Positions 34,104-45,690 are shown, counted from the stretch's first letter. The stretch: 64,000 nucleotides of DNA from Ceratotherium simum simum (GCF_000283155.1 NW_004454225.1:1076005-1140004); one strand, 5' to 3'. Numbers and translations are program-made. Notes: generated by a model from the letters alone, not told the origin.

Positions 34104-35390
34104 ACGTTTCAGAGCCAAACCTGGGAAAGTGACTTTGGACCCACAGGGACTGCCAGGGTCAAGGCTGGGGTCAAGGCTGGGGATCCAGGCTTGTCCTGCC
34201 TGTGCCGGCCTGGAAAACAAGGCAAGTCACCAAGTCAACAAGTCCTTCCCTGGTTCACAAGCCCCACAGGACCGGGTGGAGGAGGTCACTAGGATGCAGT
34301 GGGGGAGGGCGCATGAGGACGATGCACAATCCACAGCCTCCCAGTGAGTTCTTGGGGGTGGGAGCCGCTCAGACTGGCAGCCAACAAGCAACCACCAAAG
34401 CTCCCTGGACCCTGCCCCACCCTGACCTCAGTTACGAAGTCCTCACACTTCTGGGGCCTCCGTCCACTCACAGGGATGTGTGTGGACAGGGCAGTGGACG
34501 GAAGCCTAGATGGGGGCAGAGGCGCGGACCACACTGGTGCGAGCGGTCATGTTATCTGCACCCCTCCCTGCCCTCCCCACCCAGGACATGAGCTTCAGGG
34601 GTGACTGCAGCAGGGAGAACAAGGGCCTGGGGGCAGGATGACCATGCCACCACCTTGAGACCTGCGGCCCACCTCAGTTTCCCTGTTGGGGTAATTTCCT
34701 GCCATCACTGACTGTTCTGGGGCTCTATCATCCCACGACTCAGAAAAGAGAAGAGGGGGTGCCCTAGCGCTGCCCTTGGCAGGGCTGGTCAGGGGCAGGG
34801 TTCACAGGGAGGAACCTTGGAATGGTGGACGCTTATTCCCCTCTCTGCTATGCCCAGCTGCTGGGACAGATGCCCGACGTCCCACTCCCCCACTCCAAAC
34901 CCCCTCCACGTCTGGGATCGTCTCTGGGCTGAACCCTGGACCCCATTCTCCCACCCCTCTAGAGGCAGTTGGGGGCAGGTGAGCGGTGCCTGACCGGAGA
35001 CTCTGGGGGAGGCGGGGGTGGGCAGTGGAGGCCCCGGGCTGGGAACCTCTCCTAGTGCTGCCCAACTGCTTCCCAGGCCCGGGACAGGTGGCCCTGGCGC
35101 AGGGCTGGGGGAGGCCTCAGGCGGCCCCACGCCTCTGCTTCCCGCCTTGATTAGCAGAAACATTCCTACATCTGTCACGGGAAGACAGTCTGCTCCCATC
35201 GTCAATCACCCAGGAAACGCCAACACACTCCGGCTGCGCCCAGACCTTCTTCCCACAAAGGCACGGGCACCCTCGGGACGCCCCGCCCCACCCCAGAGCG
35301 GACGCACGTGGGAGAAGCCCCCCTAGACCTCTGCTTCTGCCACAGCCAGGGAAGGTCTAAGTCACGGCCCTCAGCACCTCGCCTCCCTCC
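34104..35390. other. Intergenic, no recognised feature
   Basis: GC-rich. A small tandem GGTCAAGGCTGGG lies at about 34157-34181. No gene or named repeat. Confidence 0.45.

Positions 35391-35392
<2 letters not shown>

Positions 35393-35425
<33 letters not shown>
35393..35425. repeat. (AC)16 microsatellite
   Basis: AC run, followed by impure CA-rich sequence to about 35530. Confidence 0.95.
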
Positions 35426-35434
<9 letters not shown>

Positions 35435-35589
35435 AGGATACTCAGAGCTGCTGGCAAAACACGGCTGCACTCACAACCACGCCCAGACAGCTGTGCACAC
35501 ACAGACACACAGACTACCAGCCACACACCCACAGAGAAGGGGGGCGAATGCACACGCACTGGGCTGAGCTCCTGGAGGACAGAGATCTC

Positions 35590-35838
35590 AGCTTGCACAC
35601 ATCTGGCACATAGTAGGTCCGTAGTGAGTGGCCCTTGGGTGGTGGCACTTATCACCTTTGGACCTCCTGTGTGTCGTCCCTATTTCTTCCATTGGCTTCC
35701 ATTGCCATCTCCCCCCACCAGGATACAAGCTCCACAGGGACAGGATCTTTCTCCCATCACAGCCGGATCCCAGCACCCCGTCCAGGACCGGCACATAGTA
35801 GGTGCTCAGGAAACACTTATTTGTTGAATGACTGACTG
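35590..35838 (+). repeat. L2 3' end
   Basis: 'gcacttatcacctttggacc', 'ggatacaagctccacagggacaggatctttc', and 'ccggcacatagtaggtgctcaggaaacacttatttgttgaatgactgac' follow L2 sense order. Confidence 0.85.
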
Positions 35839-36429
35839 GGCAGCCCCACCCCAGGCCCAGCCCCGCCCACAGTCCTGCAGTCACCACCCTCCTCCCCCAG
35901 AGCCAGGCTCCCACCTGATTCTCCAGCAGATCGGACATGACCTCACCATCCTCTGGGAGCCCAGGGCGCCCCAGCCCCACCATCCCTCACCTGGCTCCCA
36001 GTGCCACCATCTGACCCCACAACCCTTCTGTCCTCGTCTCCCCTGCCTGCCCCCGACCCCTCTCCTAGGACATGGTCTTGCCCACCTCACCTCCTGCCCC
36101 TGGCCAGACTCACTTCCCCTGCAGGCCTGAACCACCTGCCGCAGGCGAGCCCACCTGAAGGTCAGGTTGCTCCTCCCCTCCTTCAAGGCGTCCTCCCCAA
36201 TCACCCCAGTCACGCCGGGCCCCGCCAGGCTCCAAACTCCCCTGGACCTGTGCGGGGAACAGGACACCCGCGCTCTCTGTCTCAGGGCCCAGAGCAAATG
36301 GGCAATGATGACACGGGGTGCAGATCGTGCCGAGATGGGGGACAGGCAGGCCGCTGTGGGGGCCCCAAGAGGTGCCGCCAGCAGAGAGGCTCCTACAGTT
36401 GTTGTGGATCCTCCAGCTGAAGGCCTGCT
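35839..36429. other. Intergenic, no recognised feature
   Basis: C-rich. The 322-residue minus-strand frame spanning 35881-36849 is Gly/Arg/Trp-rich, covers an L2 in antisense and has no domain, so it is not called as a gene. Confidence 0.5.
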
Positions 36430-36870
36430 GAGCCCCTGGGGCTCCTCTGCGCCTCCCACCTCTTCTCCCGCCTTCCCCGGCTCCTGCCCCCAGCCACACA
36501 GAACTCCGTGTTGTCCGCCCTTCTCCTTCTGCCACTCTAGGTGCCTTTGCATCTGCTGCTGCACCCCCTTCTCCCCCGTCCATACTGTGGACGCCCACCC
36601 CCGCCCCCCGCAGCCTAGATCCAGGCGTCTTCCTTCTCCCAGCTCTCCCTGTCCTTTGGCAAAGTTGGAGACCATCCTCCCTGATGCCCCCGCAGCGTCC
36701 CTGCCTCCCACCATCACAGCCCTGTCACCTTCTCCAGATGGTCTACCCGCCTTTCTACCCCAGCGGCCCGTGAGCTTCTTAAGGGCAGGACCCTGTCTCG
36801 TCGGTCTCCATGTCCCCAGTACCAGCAAGGCCCAGCCAGGGCCTGGCACATAATGGGGTTAAATTCGTGC
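36430..36870 (+). repeat. L2 fragment with 3' end
   Basis: 'ccactctaggtgcctttgcatctgctgctgc' and 'gtgagcttcttaagggcaggaccctgtctcgtcggtctccatgtccccagtaccagcaaggcccagccagggcctggcacataat'. Confidence 0.75.
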
Positions 36871-36939
36871 CGGATGCCAGGTCCTGGGGGCAGACAGGGT
36901 GACGGTGTCCTCATTTAACCTTGCGTTCGCTGCAGTGCC

Positions 36940-37402
36940 TCATGTGGAAACCAGAAGCTTCCACCTCTTCCAGTGCCCGCAGCATGCCGTGCTCCTGCGA
37001 CCCGGCGAACATGCCGGACTGGAGCGCTGGCCTCAGTTCTCCCTGCCCCAGAGCGGGGCTGCTTGTCTGCCCCGCACCGTGCTTCCCCCACCTGGACCAT
37101 GGGCTTGGCCACGGGACCTGCTCTGGCCAAAGGGATGTCAGTGGACATGACCTGAGAAACGGTCTGAAACGTCCTGGACAGTTGTCCTCTTGCTCTCCTG
37201 CCTTTCCCCAAGAGAAGACCAGGTAGCCACGGCTCCAAAGAGGATGAGGGACAGGTGGAGCAGGCCTGGACCCAACCCACAGCTTGCAACCAAGTCCGGT
37301 CGACCCTCAGGGCCGGGAGGGGGAGGCCCGGGCTCACGCTCTATGCTGCTGAGTTGGGACTTTGTTACGCAGTGTTAGTTTGGCAATCGCTGACTAACAC
37401 AG
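36940..37402 (+). mobile_element. MLT1-type ERVL-MaLR LTR
   Basis: 'tggccacgggacctgctctggccaaagggatgtcagtggacatgac' and the 3' end 'atgctgctgagttgggactttgttacgcagtgttag...tgactaacacag' are typical of MLT1 LTRs. Confidence 0.65.
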
Positions 37403-37419
37403 CTGACGTCCGCTGAGCT

Positions 37420-37590
37420 TACACGCACTTTTCACTTGATTCCCCACCTCATTTGATTCTCCGTTACCATTACCCCCACTTTGCAAATGAGGAAGCAGGA
37501 GCACAGAGAGGCTGCAACATGCCCAGGGGGAGGAGAGGCGGCCGGGCCCCAGAGCTGCAGCACTTCCCCAGCCCATCACGCTGCCTCAGC
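37420..37590 (-). repeat. MIR fragment
   Basis: 'cacctcatttgattctccgttaccattacccccactttgcaaatgaggaagcaggagcacagagaggctgcaac'. Confidence 0.7.
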
Positions 37591-37764
37591 CATCAAACCT
37601 CCTTCCCCAGAAACGGGGAAGCTGGCAGGGGCCAGGCCCTGCTCCTAGGTACACCTTCTTGCTTTAGTCTCTTTGGCCACAGTTAACTTGTTCCTCACCC
37701 AGGGGAGCCCTGGTCTCCAGGAGGGAGGCCCACAACAACCCTCCTTCCCAGCCGAAGCCTTCAT

Positions 37765-37890
37765 GGGCCGCAGAGCAATTGGACAGCATGCGTCTCATTT
37801 AATCCTCCCAAGAGTCTGGGGAGACAGGTGTCTCTCCCTCCATCTCATACACGATGAGACGCTCAGACAGTGGTACATTTGCCCATGGAT
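37765..37890 (-). repeat. MIR-like fragment
   Basis: 'tcatttaatcctcccaagagtctggggagacaggtgtc' resembles the MIR reverse 3' part. Confidence 0.45.
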
Positions 37891-37989
37891 GGAAAAGAAT
37901 ATGAGGTCAGATAAAAGCTGACATTTATTGGGCTGTGTGACAGTGTGTTCTACAGGAGTGCAGCCCATTGCAAATAAAGGAAAGAGAAA

Positions 37990-38510
37990 TCCAACTTACA
38001 TTAGCTGAGGGAAGAAAAACAGGGACTTAATTTTCTTCCATCACAAGAAATCAGGAGATAGTAACCCCAGCATTGTTGGGTGGCTTGACAATGTCAGGGC
38101 TGGAGTTCCTGCCCTTTCCTTCACCTCCTCGTCATCCTTATTACCTCATTATTGCAAAATGGCTGCTGATCCTTCAAGCATCACATCTGCATTCAAAGAA
38201 AGAATAAGGGAGAATAGGGAAGGACTATCTCTCTAGAAGTCTGTCTTTTTGTTGAGGAAGATCCCCACTGTCACCCTCCGTCCTTATCCAACAGACTTCC
38301 TCTTATGTCTCCTTAGTCAGAACGCGGTCACACGGCCGCACTTAGACCAACCGCTGGTCCAGGGGAATCAGATGCCCACGACTGGGTTAAACCAAGTACA
38401 GTTCATCTTCTGGCATGAAGATCACAGCATTTTTGCTGGCTCCATAAGCAGATCAGGGTTCTGTTTATCAGGAAAAGGGAGGATGGTCACCGGTCAGGTG
38501 AGGTGACAGG
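37990..38510 (+). repeat. Dispersed repeat, family unresolved
   Basis: 'caaaatggctgctgatccttcaagcatcacatctgcattcaaagaaagaataaggg' and 'gaagatccccactgtcaccctccg' are of the same broad group as 3626-4097 and 44925-45215. Confidence 0.5.
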
Positions 38511-38524
38511 CAAGGTACCTATGC

Positions 38525-38690
38525 CCCCTCAGACACCCTGCTGAGCAGTTTACATACATCATCTATTTGGTCCTCACACAATCTTATGAAGCCGGGACTG
38601 TTTTATTTATCAAATGAGGAGACAAAGCTAGTGAGCAGCAGAGCTGATCCGTGTTCTTAACCATTCTCCCAGACTGCCACGTCCTGGAGG
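38525..38690 (-). repeat. MIR fragment
   Basis: 'atttggtcctcacacaatcttatgaagccgggactgttttatttatcaaatgaggagacaaagc...gttcttaaccattctccc'. Confidence 0.7.
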
Positions 38691-38944
38691 AGTTCAAATG
38701 CCAGGAAGGAGGAGACTCTCCAATGGGATAGGCCCCACTCACCAACGCCAGACCCCACTCACCACCACCTCCCCACGTGCCTGCCCTTGCTGGGCTCTAG
38801 TGTGCAGGGTCGGGTCACTGAGTCGTCCCAGGTGCCGACAGGTGACTGCACCAAAGTTGGGAGAGTGGGCGTGTGAGCCCACCAAGCTCACTGCAGCTGC
38901 TGCGCTCCCTGGAGCTTTGGCCAGAGGGATGGGTGAGCCCCCAC

Positions 38945-39060
38945 ATTTTGTTCCTCCATCCGTCCAACACCTGCTGATGCCAGGCGCCCAGCCAGGCCTT
39001 GGAGGAACAGAATGGTGCACGGATCCTGCCGTCACAGAGAGACAAGGCCACCTAGTCCCT
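38945..39060 (-). repeat. L2 3' end, degraded
   Basis: 'catccgtccaacacctgctgatgccaggcgcccagccaggccttggaggaacagaatggtgcacgg'. Confidence 0.45.
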
Positions 39061-39154
39061 CCTAACTGGACGAAATCCTGGGTAGAATGTTTGAAGGGAT
39101 TCAGGGGAGAGAAAGCTCACTTCTGGCCAGGAGAGCTCCAGGGACAGTCTTTTC

Positions 39155-39812
39155 TTCCCCCAATTTTTTTTATTGTGGAAAATACACATAACACAAAATT
39201 TATGATCTGAACCATTTTCAAGTGTACAGTTCAGTGGTTTTAAGTGCATTAATATTGCTGTGCAACCATCACCACCATCCATCTCTAGATCTCTTTTCAT
39301 CTTACATAACTGAAACTCTGTACCCATTAAACAACAACTCTATCCCCCCTCCCCCAGCCCCTGGCAGCCACCATCCTGCTTTCTGTCTCTGTGAATCTGA
39401 CTCCTCTGGGTGCCTCATATAAGTGGAATCATACAGTATTTGTCCTTTTGTGACTGGCTTATTTCACTTAGCATAATGTCCTCAAGGTTCATCCACGTTG
39501 TAGCATGTGTCAGAATTTCCTTCCTCTTATGGCTGAATAACATGCAGTACAAATGGAATGTACATACCACGTTTTGCTTCTCCCTTCATCCACCGATGGA
39601 CACTTGGGTTGCTTCCACCTTTTGACTATTGTGCGTTATGCTGCTGTGAGCACGGGCGCACGAGCACCTCTACGAGACTCTACGAGACTCTGTTTCAGTT
39701 CTCTAGCGTGTATATGCAGAAGCGGAACTGCTGGATCATACGGTAACTCTGTTTACTTCTTTGAGGAACTTCCATACTGTTTTCCACAGCAGCTGCACCA
39801 TTTGACATTCCT
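39155..39812 (-). mobile_element. L1 3' end, antisense
   Basis: 'attgtggaaaatacacataacacaaaatttatg', 'ataagtggaatcatacagtatttgtccttttgtgactggcttatttcac' and 'ccatactgttttccacagcagctgcacc' are classic antisense L1M text. It carries a local doubled TCTACGAGAC at 39669-39688. The 208-residue plus-strand frame through here is antisense LINE read-through. Confidence 0.92.
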
Positions 39813-39814
39813 GC

Positions 39815-40265
39815 AGGGACAGTTTTACAGCGAATTCGAGGTTGACCTTGAAGATGGCGAGTGGGGTTTGGACGAGGGGGAAAGCACTCCACAGGGTGGA
39901 CGGAGCGGAAGGTGCAGCCTGCATAGCGAGGAGGAGAGCCCCCGGGGAGGGAGAGGCCAGAACGTACGTAGATCAGAGCAGATCTCAGAGGGCTTTGCAT
40001 GTCTTACTGGTGAGTGTGACCCTCATTTGGGGACAGGAGCTAAAGGACGACTTGACCACACTGCCCCAGGAAGACTACCAGGGCAGCCGAGAGTGAGGTG
40101 GACCCGGGGGGGGACTATTCTGGGGGAGGGCTGGGGAACCCAGGAGGAGGTTCTAGATGGCTGGGGCAAGACAGAGTGAACACCGGAAACCGAGGTCACG
40201 AAAGGAAGAAGGAAGAGTGGAAACGGAGCTGGGACAGCAGGGCCGGGACCGGGGTGAGGTGCGGG
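39815..40265 (-). repeat. L2-like fragment
   Basis: 'acgagggggaaagcactccacagggtggacgg' and 'gagggctttgcatgtcttactggtgagtgtgaccc' resemble the L2 reverse strand. Diverged. Confidence 0.45.
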
Positions 40266-40584
40266 AAGCGCTCGCCTTGGGCACAAATTTAAATAAAGAT
40301 ACGTATATCTCATTTAAATAAAGGATCCGACAGGGCCAAGATTAGGGGGAGGGAAGTGAGGCATCGTGCAAGGGCAGGATTGGATCCTGTCTTTAACTGA
40401 AATTTGGTTCATAGTGGATTTTTTTGCATTAATTTTGATTTTTAAAAAATATGGTGTAAAAATATTGCTTATCTTGATCACTGAGGTTTCAGTGCCCCTG
40501 AAACTTTGCACCTGAAGTGAGTGCCTCACTCACCCCACCCTGGTCCTGGGCTTCAGGGCAGAATTCACACAGTCACCCCATGAC
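40266..40584. other. Intergenic, AT-rich in part
   Basis: No gene or recognised repeat. 40380-40480 is AT-rich. Confidence 0.4.
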
Positions 40585-40700
40585 ACTTACTGTGCCCATG
40601 ATGTGCCCGCAATTGAGCTGGGACCCGGGGATCCGATAGTAGGTGTAACAGTTCTAGTTCTCTGTTCTCAAGTTTATGGCCAAATAGAGATAATAAATCA
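40585..40700 (-). repeat. L2 3' end
   Basis: 'acttactgtgcccatgatgtgcccgcaattgagctgggacccggggatccgatagtaggtg', then 'tctctgttctcaagtttatgg'. Confidence 0.5.
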
Positions 40701-41179
40701 GAAAGGACGGAGACTTGTGCTGGCCTAGGAGAGATGGAAGAAGTATGGTACAAATGAGACAGACATTTGGCTTTTGTTTTGTTTCACTGTTTTGCTCATT
40801 CACTCTCTGAACCCCACTTCTTGGGTCTCGGACCCATGGACCACCCCCCTCTGTAGAAACTAAAAACACCAGCCCCCCACGTTCTCAGACTCCCTTGCAG
40901 CTGAGCCTCGAGGGTCACCAATCAAACTCACCAACCCAAGATTTAAAAACAAAACTCGTGCTGCCGGGAAGCAAAAACCCACCTGCGGAGCCCCTGGGAC
41001 AGCGGTGCCCAGCGCTGGGTGTTGGGCATGGGATGTGCTAGTCACAGGCTGTGGCCCCCAGCAGGTGTTAGGGATGTTGACCTCACAAGCCGAGAGTATT
41101 GATCCTGTTTGCATACCACAAGCCCAGGTAGGTCTCCAGCTCACTCGTGATCCATGAGTCACCCAACATTCTTTGAATA

Positions 41180-42860
41180 TCCTTTTGAATATCTATTCTT
41201 TGAACCTCCTTTTCTGCTTAAGGTAACCAGGGTTGGTTTCTGTTGCCTGCACCTGAGGATGTTGCCTTATATAGAAATCAGTGCCAGGAGCGGTTGCAGG
41301 CAACGGAGATGTGCAGAGAGGCTGGGACCAGTTATCTGGACTGCTTGGGACTGACGACAGGAAAAATTCAGCACACAGAAGGAATCAGATCTGGAATCCT
41401 ATGGCCTGCAGAGGGGGATGGGAATTCGGACTCACCACCTGGAATCACCTGGAATGAAGATCCCATTGAAGGCAAGGCTTTGAGCGTGAGACTCCACTGC
41501 GTTAGAAGAGGATGAAGGGAATGCGGAATTAGGCTGTGGTACGGCTGCGGCTCTTACAGTGCCGGGCAGTGGAAGAAACAGAGGACAATCTCCTAAATCC
41601 TAAATTCTTGCTCAAGACCCAGTCAAAGACCGAGGACTTCTTTGCTAAAAGCACCTCTGAATTCTTGCCTCCACAAGGCTGAGACAGCCAGAAATGAAAC
41701 TCAGAATTGGAGCCTGTAGAACGGCGAGTTACGTCATGAGCTGACGCCATGGCCTCACCAGCTCTGCCTTGTGGAAGTCAGACCGTCGACTGGGACAGAG
41801 CGAGCTCAGTGCCCAGAGCCACGTGGGAGGATTTGGGGTGATGCTGACCCTCTGCATTCCCGAGCCCCGCCAAGCCCCCTTGCAGGCTGAGGCGGCCTCT
41901 CCTCACTGTCTGACGACGCTGGTCCTGCCCTAACAGGGCCCCTTTAATGACCGCCCGTGCCACACCATCCCTCAGTGTCTCCAGACCACAGTCGGGTCCC
42001 CAGGTGGCCAGTGGGAGGGGCCTCAAACCAAACTCTGGGCAAAACCTTGCTATTTCATCTAATCAAAAACCTGGAGACAACGTGTGAATGGATCGATGCA
42101 CTGAACTTATTCTCACAGCTGGTTCCGGGGTGCCGGCCTCGTCAGTGGGGGGTGGCTCTAATTGTTTCAGGACTGGTGTGTGGGTTGGCAGGTGCCAATG
42201 CCCAACTCAGCAGAGGCCCATGCTCCCTGAGGTGGAGACAACAGAAGTGCCGAGGTGTGATGCCGAGACAGAGTCGTGAATTAACCACGGTGACGCACCA
42301 TCCTAACCACGACCCCTCGGGAGAGCCCAGAATACTATGGTCGCTTCACTGGGAGGCACGAACCACCTTGTGTTCCAGCCCAACAGCCTTCAAAAGGCCT
42401 CAGTGTCCAGGTCGGGGGTCCTGCCAGTGTCCGACCCCGATTTCTGGGGCAGAAACCGAGACCCTGGGAGGGCAGAGGCCCCGTGGCAGCAGTGACCACA
42501 GGGCGGGTGGGCGCATTATCACAACAGTAGCAGGACCAGGTGGCCATCCCAATGGTCTGACCAGCAGGATTGGTGAAGCTAAGGGATCACAGGGTCCCCA
42601 GGCCAAAAATGGATCAGCGACACACAAGGACCTGCGGCTTTTATAACCAGAAAGGTCTGGCTCTGGTAAACAGGTTTGACTTGAGGCCCCAGGACAGAGA
42701 CACACGGTCCCTCCCCAGTCCCAGACCTGAGTCAGTTCACAGACCCGGAGCTCCCTTAACGAGGAAAAAACCTGAATTCATTCCAAGTCTGTCCCACGAA
42801 TCTCCACCCAACATTCCCCCAAGAGGACGTTGGCCATTTACAGGAGAACTGTGCACCGGG
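41180..42860. other. Unassigned 1.7-kb stretch
   Basis: Composition is balanced and I recognise no gene, LINE, SINE or LTR. Frames of 90-229 residues exist but overlap on both strands and show no domain. It could be degraded endogenous-retrovirus interior or single-copy sequence. An exact TTACGTCA (CRE-like) sits near 41725-41735. Confidence 0.3.
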
Positions 42861-42861
42861 G

Positions 42862-43010
42862 AGCGGGGCAGGGGTTCAAACCTCACTGAGTCTTTGTTTC
42901 CTCCTCTGTAACACGAGGACAATAACATCTGCCTGCAAGGATTGTCGGGTTAATTGAGTAGAATAATGGGACGGTGCCTGGAATATAAATGCACGCGTTG
43001 GCGGCAGCTG
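42862..43010 (+). repeat. MIR fragment
   Basis: 'ggttcaaacctcactgagtctttgtttcctcctctgtaacacgaggacaataacatctgcctgcaaggattgtcgggttaattgag'. Confidence 0.82.
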
Positions 43011-43019
43011 AACTGTTAA

Positions 43020-43290
43020 TCCCTCTGTGATTCTGTGTTCATTCTTTCATTCGTTTCCGTTGTCACTCCACTGAACTGCGATCAGCCATTTGCTGGGTGC
43101 TGAGAGTTAAAAAATCACAAGGCCTGCCATTGACTGAGGGTGCAGTGTGTGCCAGGAGAAGTGCTCGGCCCTCCTGTCTCGACCCATGAAATAGTTCTGT
43201 CAGGTCACAGGGCAGAGGTGGCAGTGCTGGGATGGGGACCTAGTTGTGTTCTGTTGCTAAACCTGTGTTCTCTCCACTGTGGCACCAAGC
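43020..43290 (-). repeat. L2 and MIR-like fragments
   Basis: 'cattctttcattcgtttccg...atttgctgggtgctgagag' (L2 reverse), then a degraded MIR reverse with 'ctaaacctgtgttctctccactgtggcacc'. Confidence 0.45.
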
Positions 43291-43381
43291 TCCTCAGAAG
43301 TTAATAAATGAGGTGGGAAGTACAGAGCTTAGGACATGGTGAAAATGATAAACAGAGAGGGGAGGAAGGAGGCGGATGGCA

Positions 43382-43583
43382 GGCTGGGTGGGTGCATGGA
43401 TGAATGCATGGATAGATAGGTGGATGAGTGGAAGGATGATGGGTAGATGGATGGGTGGGGAATGGATGGATGGGTGGGTAGGTAGATTGATGTATGGATG
43501 GATGGATGAGTGGGTGGATGGATGAATGGATGAGTGGGGAATGGATGGATGTGTAGGCAGGTAGATGGATGGATGGAGAAGTG
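43382..43583. repeat. (ATGG)n imperfect tetranucleotide satellite
   Basis: About 200 bp of variants of ATGG, GTGG, ATAG and ATGA, with interspersed longer units containing GTGGGGAATGGATGG. Probably length-polymorphic. A 109-residue minus-strand His/Pro/Ser-rich frame is a product of the repeat. Confidence 0.9.
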
Positions 43584-43642
43584 TAGATGTGGAGAGATGA
43601 CAGCTGAATAGACTTAGAACATGGATTCAATATGATCTCAAC

Positions 43643-43657
43643 CCTCGAGGATCTTTT
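43643..43657. repeat. Target site duplication, left copy
   Basis: CTCGAGGATCTTTT here against CTCAAGGATCTTTT at 43892-43906; one mismatch. Confidence 0.7.
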
Positions 43658-43892
43658 TTTTGGTGAGGAAGATTAGCTCTGAGCTAACATCCATTGCCAA
43701 TCCTCTTTTTGCTGAGGAAGATTGGCCCTGAGCTAATATCTGTGCCCATCTTCTCCTACTTTATATGTGGGACGCTGCCACCACATGGCTTGATAAGTGG
43801 TGCAAGGTCCATGCCCGGGATCCGAACATGCGAACCCCAGGCCGCCATAGCGGAGCACACGAACTTAACCACTATGCCACCAGGCCAGCCCC
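43654..43892 (-). mobile_element. ERE-type tRNA-derived SINE (perissodactyl)
   Basis: Second ERE copy, minus strand: GGGGCTGGCC head, GTTCGGATCCC box, and a tail with a doubled 'gaggaagattrgc' module (43663-43720). Its duplications carry one mismatch, so it may be slightly older than the copy at 5613. Confidence 0.88.
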
Positions 43893-44084
43893 TCAAGGAT
43901 CTTTTCCTGTCAAGGAAGATGCAATGCTAAGTGTGGAGCTAGTTGAGAAGTTGCAATATCTTATCTGTAGCTAGTGATACCCTGAGAGTCTGCAACTTTC
44001 CAGCCACCACAGTGTGTGTGATGGGAATCAGCCAGACAAGCTGCGACTTGGGGCAGACACACCTGATGCCTCCAGTAACAGACC

Positions 44085-44420
44085 TTCATGTCCATTCTCT
44101 CAACAGGCATTTATTGAGCACCTATGATGTACCAGGCACTATTCTAGGCTCTGGGGACACAGTACTGAACAAAATAACTCCACTTGGAACTTCGGGGGGG
44201 GGCAGTGGGAGAGACAACGAAAGATGTGCCTGTCGAGTGAGCCAGACGAGGATAAGGACGGTGGGATAAATAAAATGGGCTAAGAAAGGGGGCCTGGGGG
44301 TGAGGGTCAGCTCTTTTGTAAAGGTTGGACAGGGCAGGCCTCTCTGGTGGGTTGACACTCGCAAGGCGGCCGGAAGGAAGTGGGAGGCAAGTCAGGCCGA
44401 GATCTGGAAGGAGTCGTGAC
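44085..44420 (-). repeat. L2 3' end
   Basis: 'aacaggcatttattgagcacctatgatgtaccaggcactattctaggctctggggacacagtactgaacaaaataac' is a clear L2 reverse 3' end, with weaker L2 text after it. Confidence 0.85.
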
Positions 44421-44924
44421 TTTCCCAGAACCACACAGTAACCACGCGGCTGCATCGGGACCATAACGCAGGGTATGCACAGGTGTCAGGGATCCGGGGT
44501 GCCTGGGGGGACACTGCAGAATAGTGGAAACACACCAGATAGGGTGTCCACAGAGGGGGATGTTGTTGGGACCCAGCTGGTCGGAGCTGCATGATCTCCA
44601 TCCTTGGCCGTTCATTTTCTCCTCCATTCCTTACAACCATCTTGCAAGTATTAAGAGTTCACAGATATCCTACTTTATAAGTGGTAAATGTTCATTACTT
44701 TATTTTATGGGGGCAGCAAATGCTAACCCTCCAAAAGGGCTACAACTCTGCTCTGGTTGAGGGAGGAGAGCCACTGGCTGGGACAGAGAAGGCTCCTCAG
44801 GGGAAATTAGATCTGAGCGGGCATTTTCAATAGAGGAGAAGTGTTCATGCTGAATGCCCAAGGATCGTGGAAGATAAACGGACCAGCCTGGCGGTCACAT
44901 CACCTCCTTCCCAGAGAGAAGGGG
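44421..44924. other. Intergenic, no recognised feature
   Basis: No gene or recognised repeat. Confidence 0.4.
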
Positions 44925-45215
44925 GCTATCTATTCATATTAGGTTCAATTAAAAAGGACAGAAAACCCTAAATAAGAGTAGCTCAAACTGAAAGAAATTT
45001 CTTCCTTTCTTGTGTAAAAACTCCCGAGATAGGCAGTCAGGGGTCAGGGACCCTGGCCCCTTCCATCTTGCTCCACAAACCTCAGCATTTGGCTTTTACC
45101 ACCTCATGGCTCAAGATGGCTGCTTGAGTGCCAGACATCATGTCTGTATTGCAGCCAACAGGGCAGAGAAAGGAATGAAGGAAATGCCTTCTCCCCAGCA
45201 GAGGGGTTTCTAGAA
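44925..45215 (+). repeat. Dispersed repeat, family unresolved
   Basis: 'ccttccatcttgctccacaaacctcagcatttggcttttaccacctcatggctcaagatggctgcttgagtgccagacatcatgtctgtattgc', of the same broad group as 37990-38510. Confidence 0.55.
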
Positions 45216-45690
45216 GAATGCCACTTTAGCTTGGTGGTTTTAAGGCCCAGAGAGGGCCTACCAGGCCCCTGGAGGGCCCACAGGCTTGGCACCGCTGCTG
45301 CCTGGGATGGCACCCGGGGAGGGGAGAGATGCGGGCAGCTCTGCGTGTTTCCCTGGAGAAGTTCCTGCAGTGGTCCATGAACAGGACAGCTGTTAGCAGC
45401 TGCCACGATGCCACATGTGCTGGTCCCTCCTGCTGTCCTCTAATTTCCATCCCCTAGAGGAGCATCCCCTCCTCCTCCCAGCCGGAGTCTTCTCTGGTGC
45501 CCTGTGAGCCCAGAATACTGGGGGCTTGGGGGATGGGGGGTCCTACTGACAGGGTTGAGAGGCAGAAGTAGGCGTTTCCAGGGAAACCCCTCTGAGCTGC
45601 ACCGCCCACCACCACGGGTGGACTCCACTTCCTCAAGCCCAGGGCTGGGAATCCCAGGATGACTTTAAATCAAATTGCTGTAAAAGCCCC
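45216..45690. other. Intergenic, no recognised feature
   Basis: No gene or recognised repeat. Confidence 0.4.

Noticed and set aside
35881..36849. 322-residue open frame on the minus strand, the longest in the window
   Set aside because: Gly/Arg/Trp-rich, covers antisense L2, overlaps two plus-strand frames and has no domain. Long frames arise easily in DNA this GC-rich.
39553..40179. 208-residue plus-strand frame
   Set aside because: Its first part is antisense L1 and the rest L2-like.
43382..43583. CRISPR-like array of short repeats
   Set aside because: It is a tetranucleotide satellite without unique spacers, in a mammalian genome.
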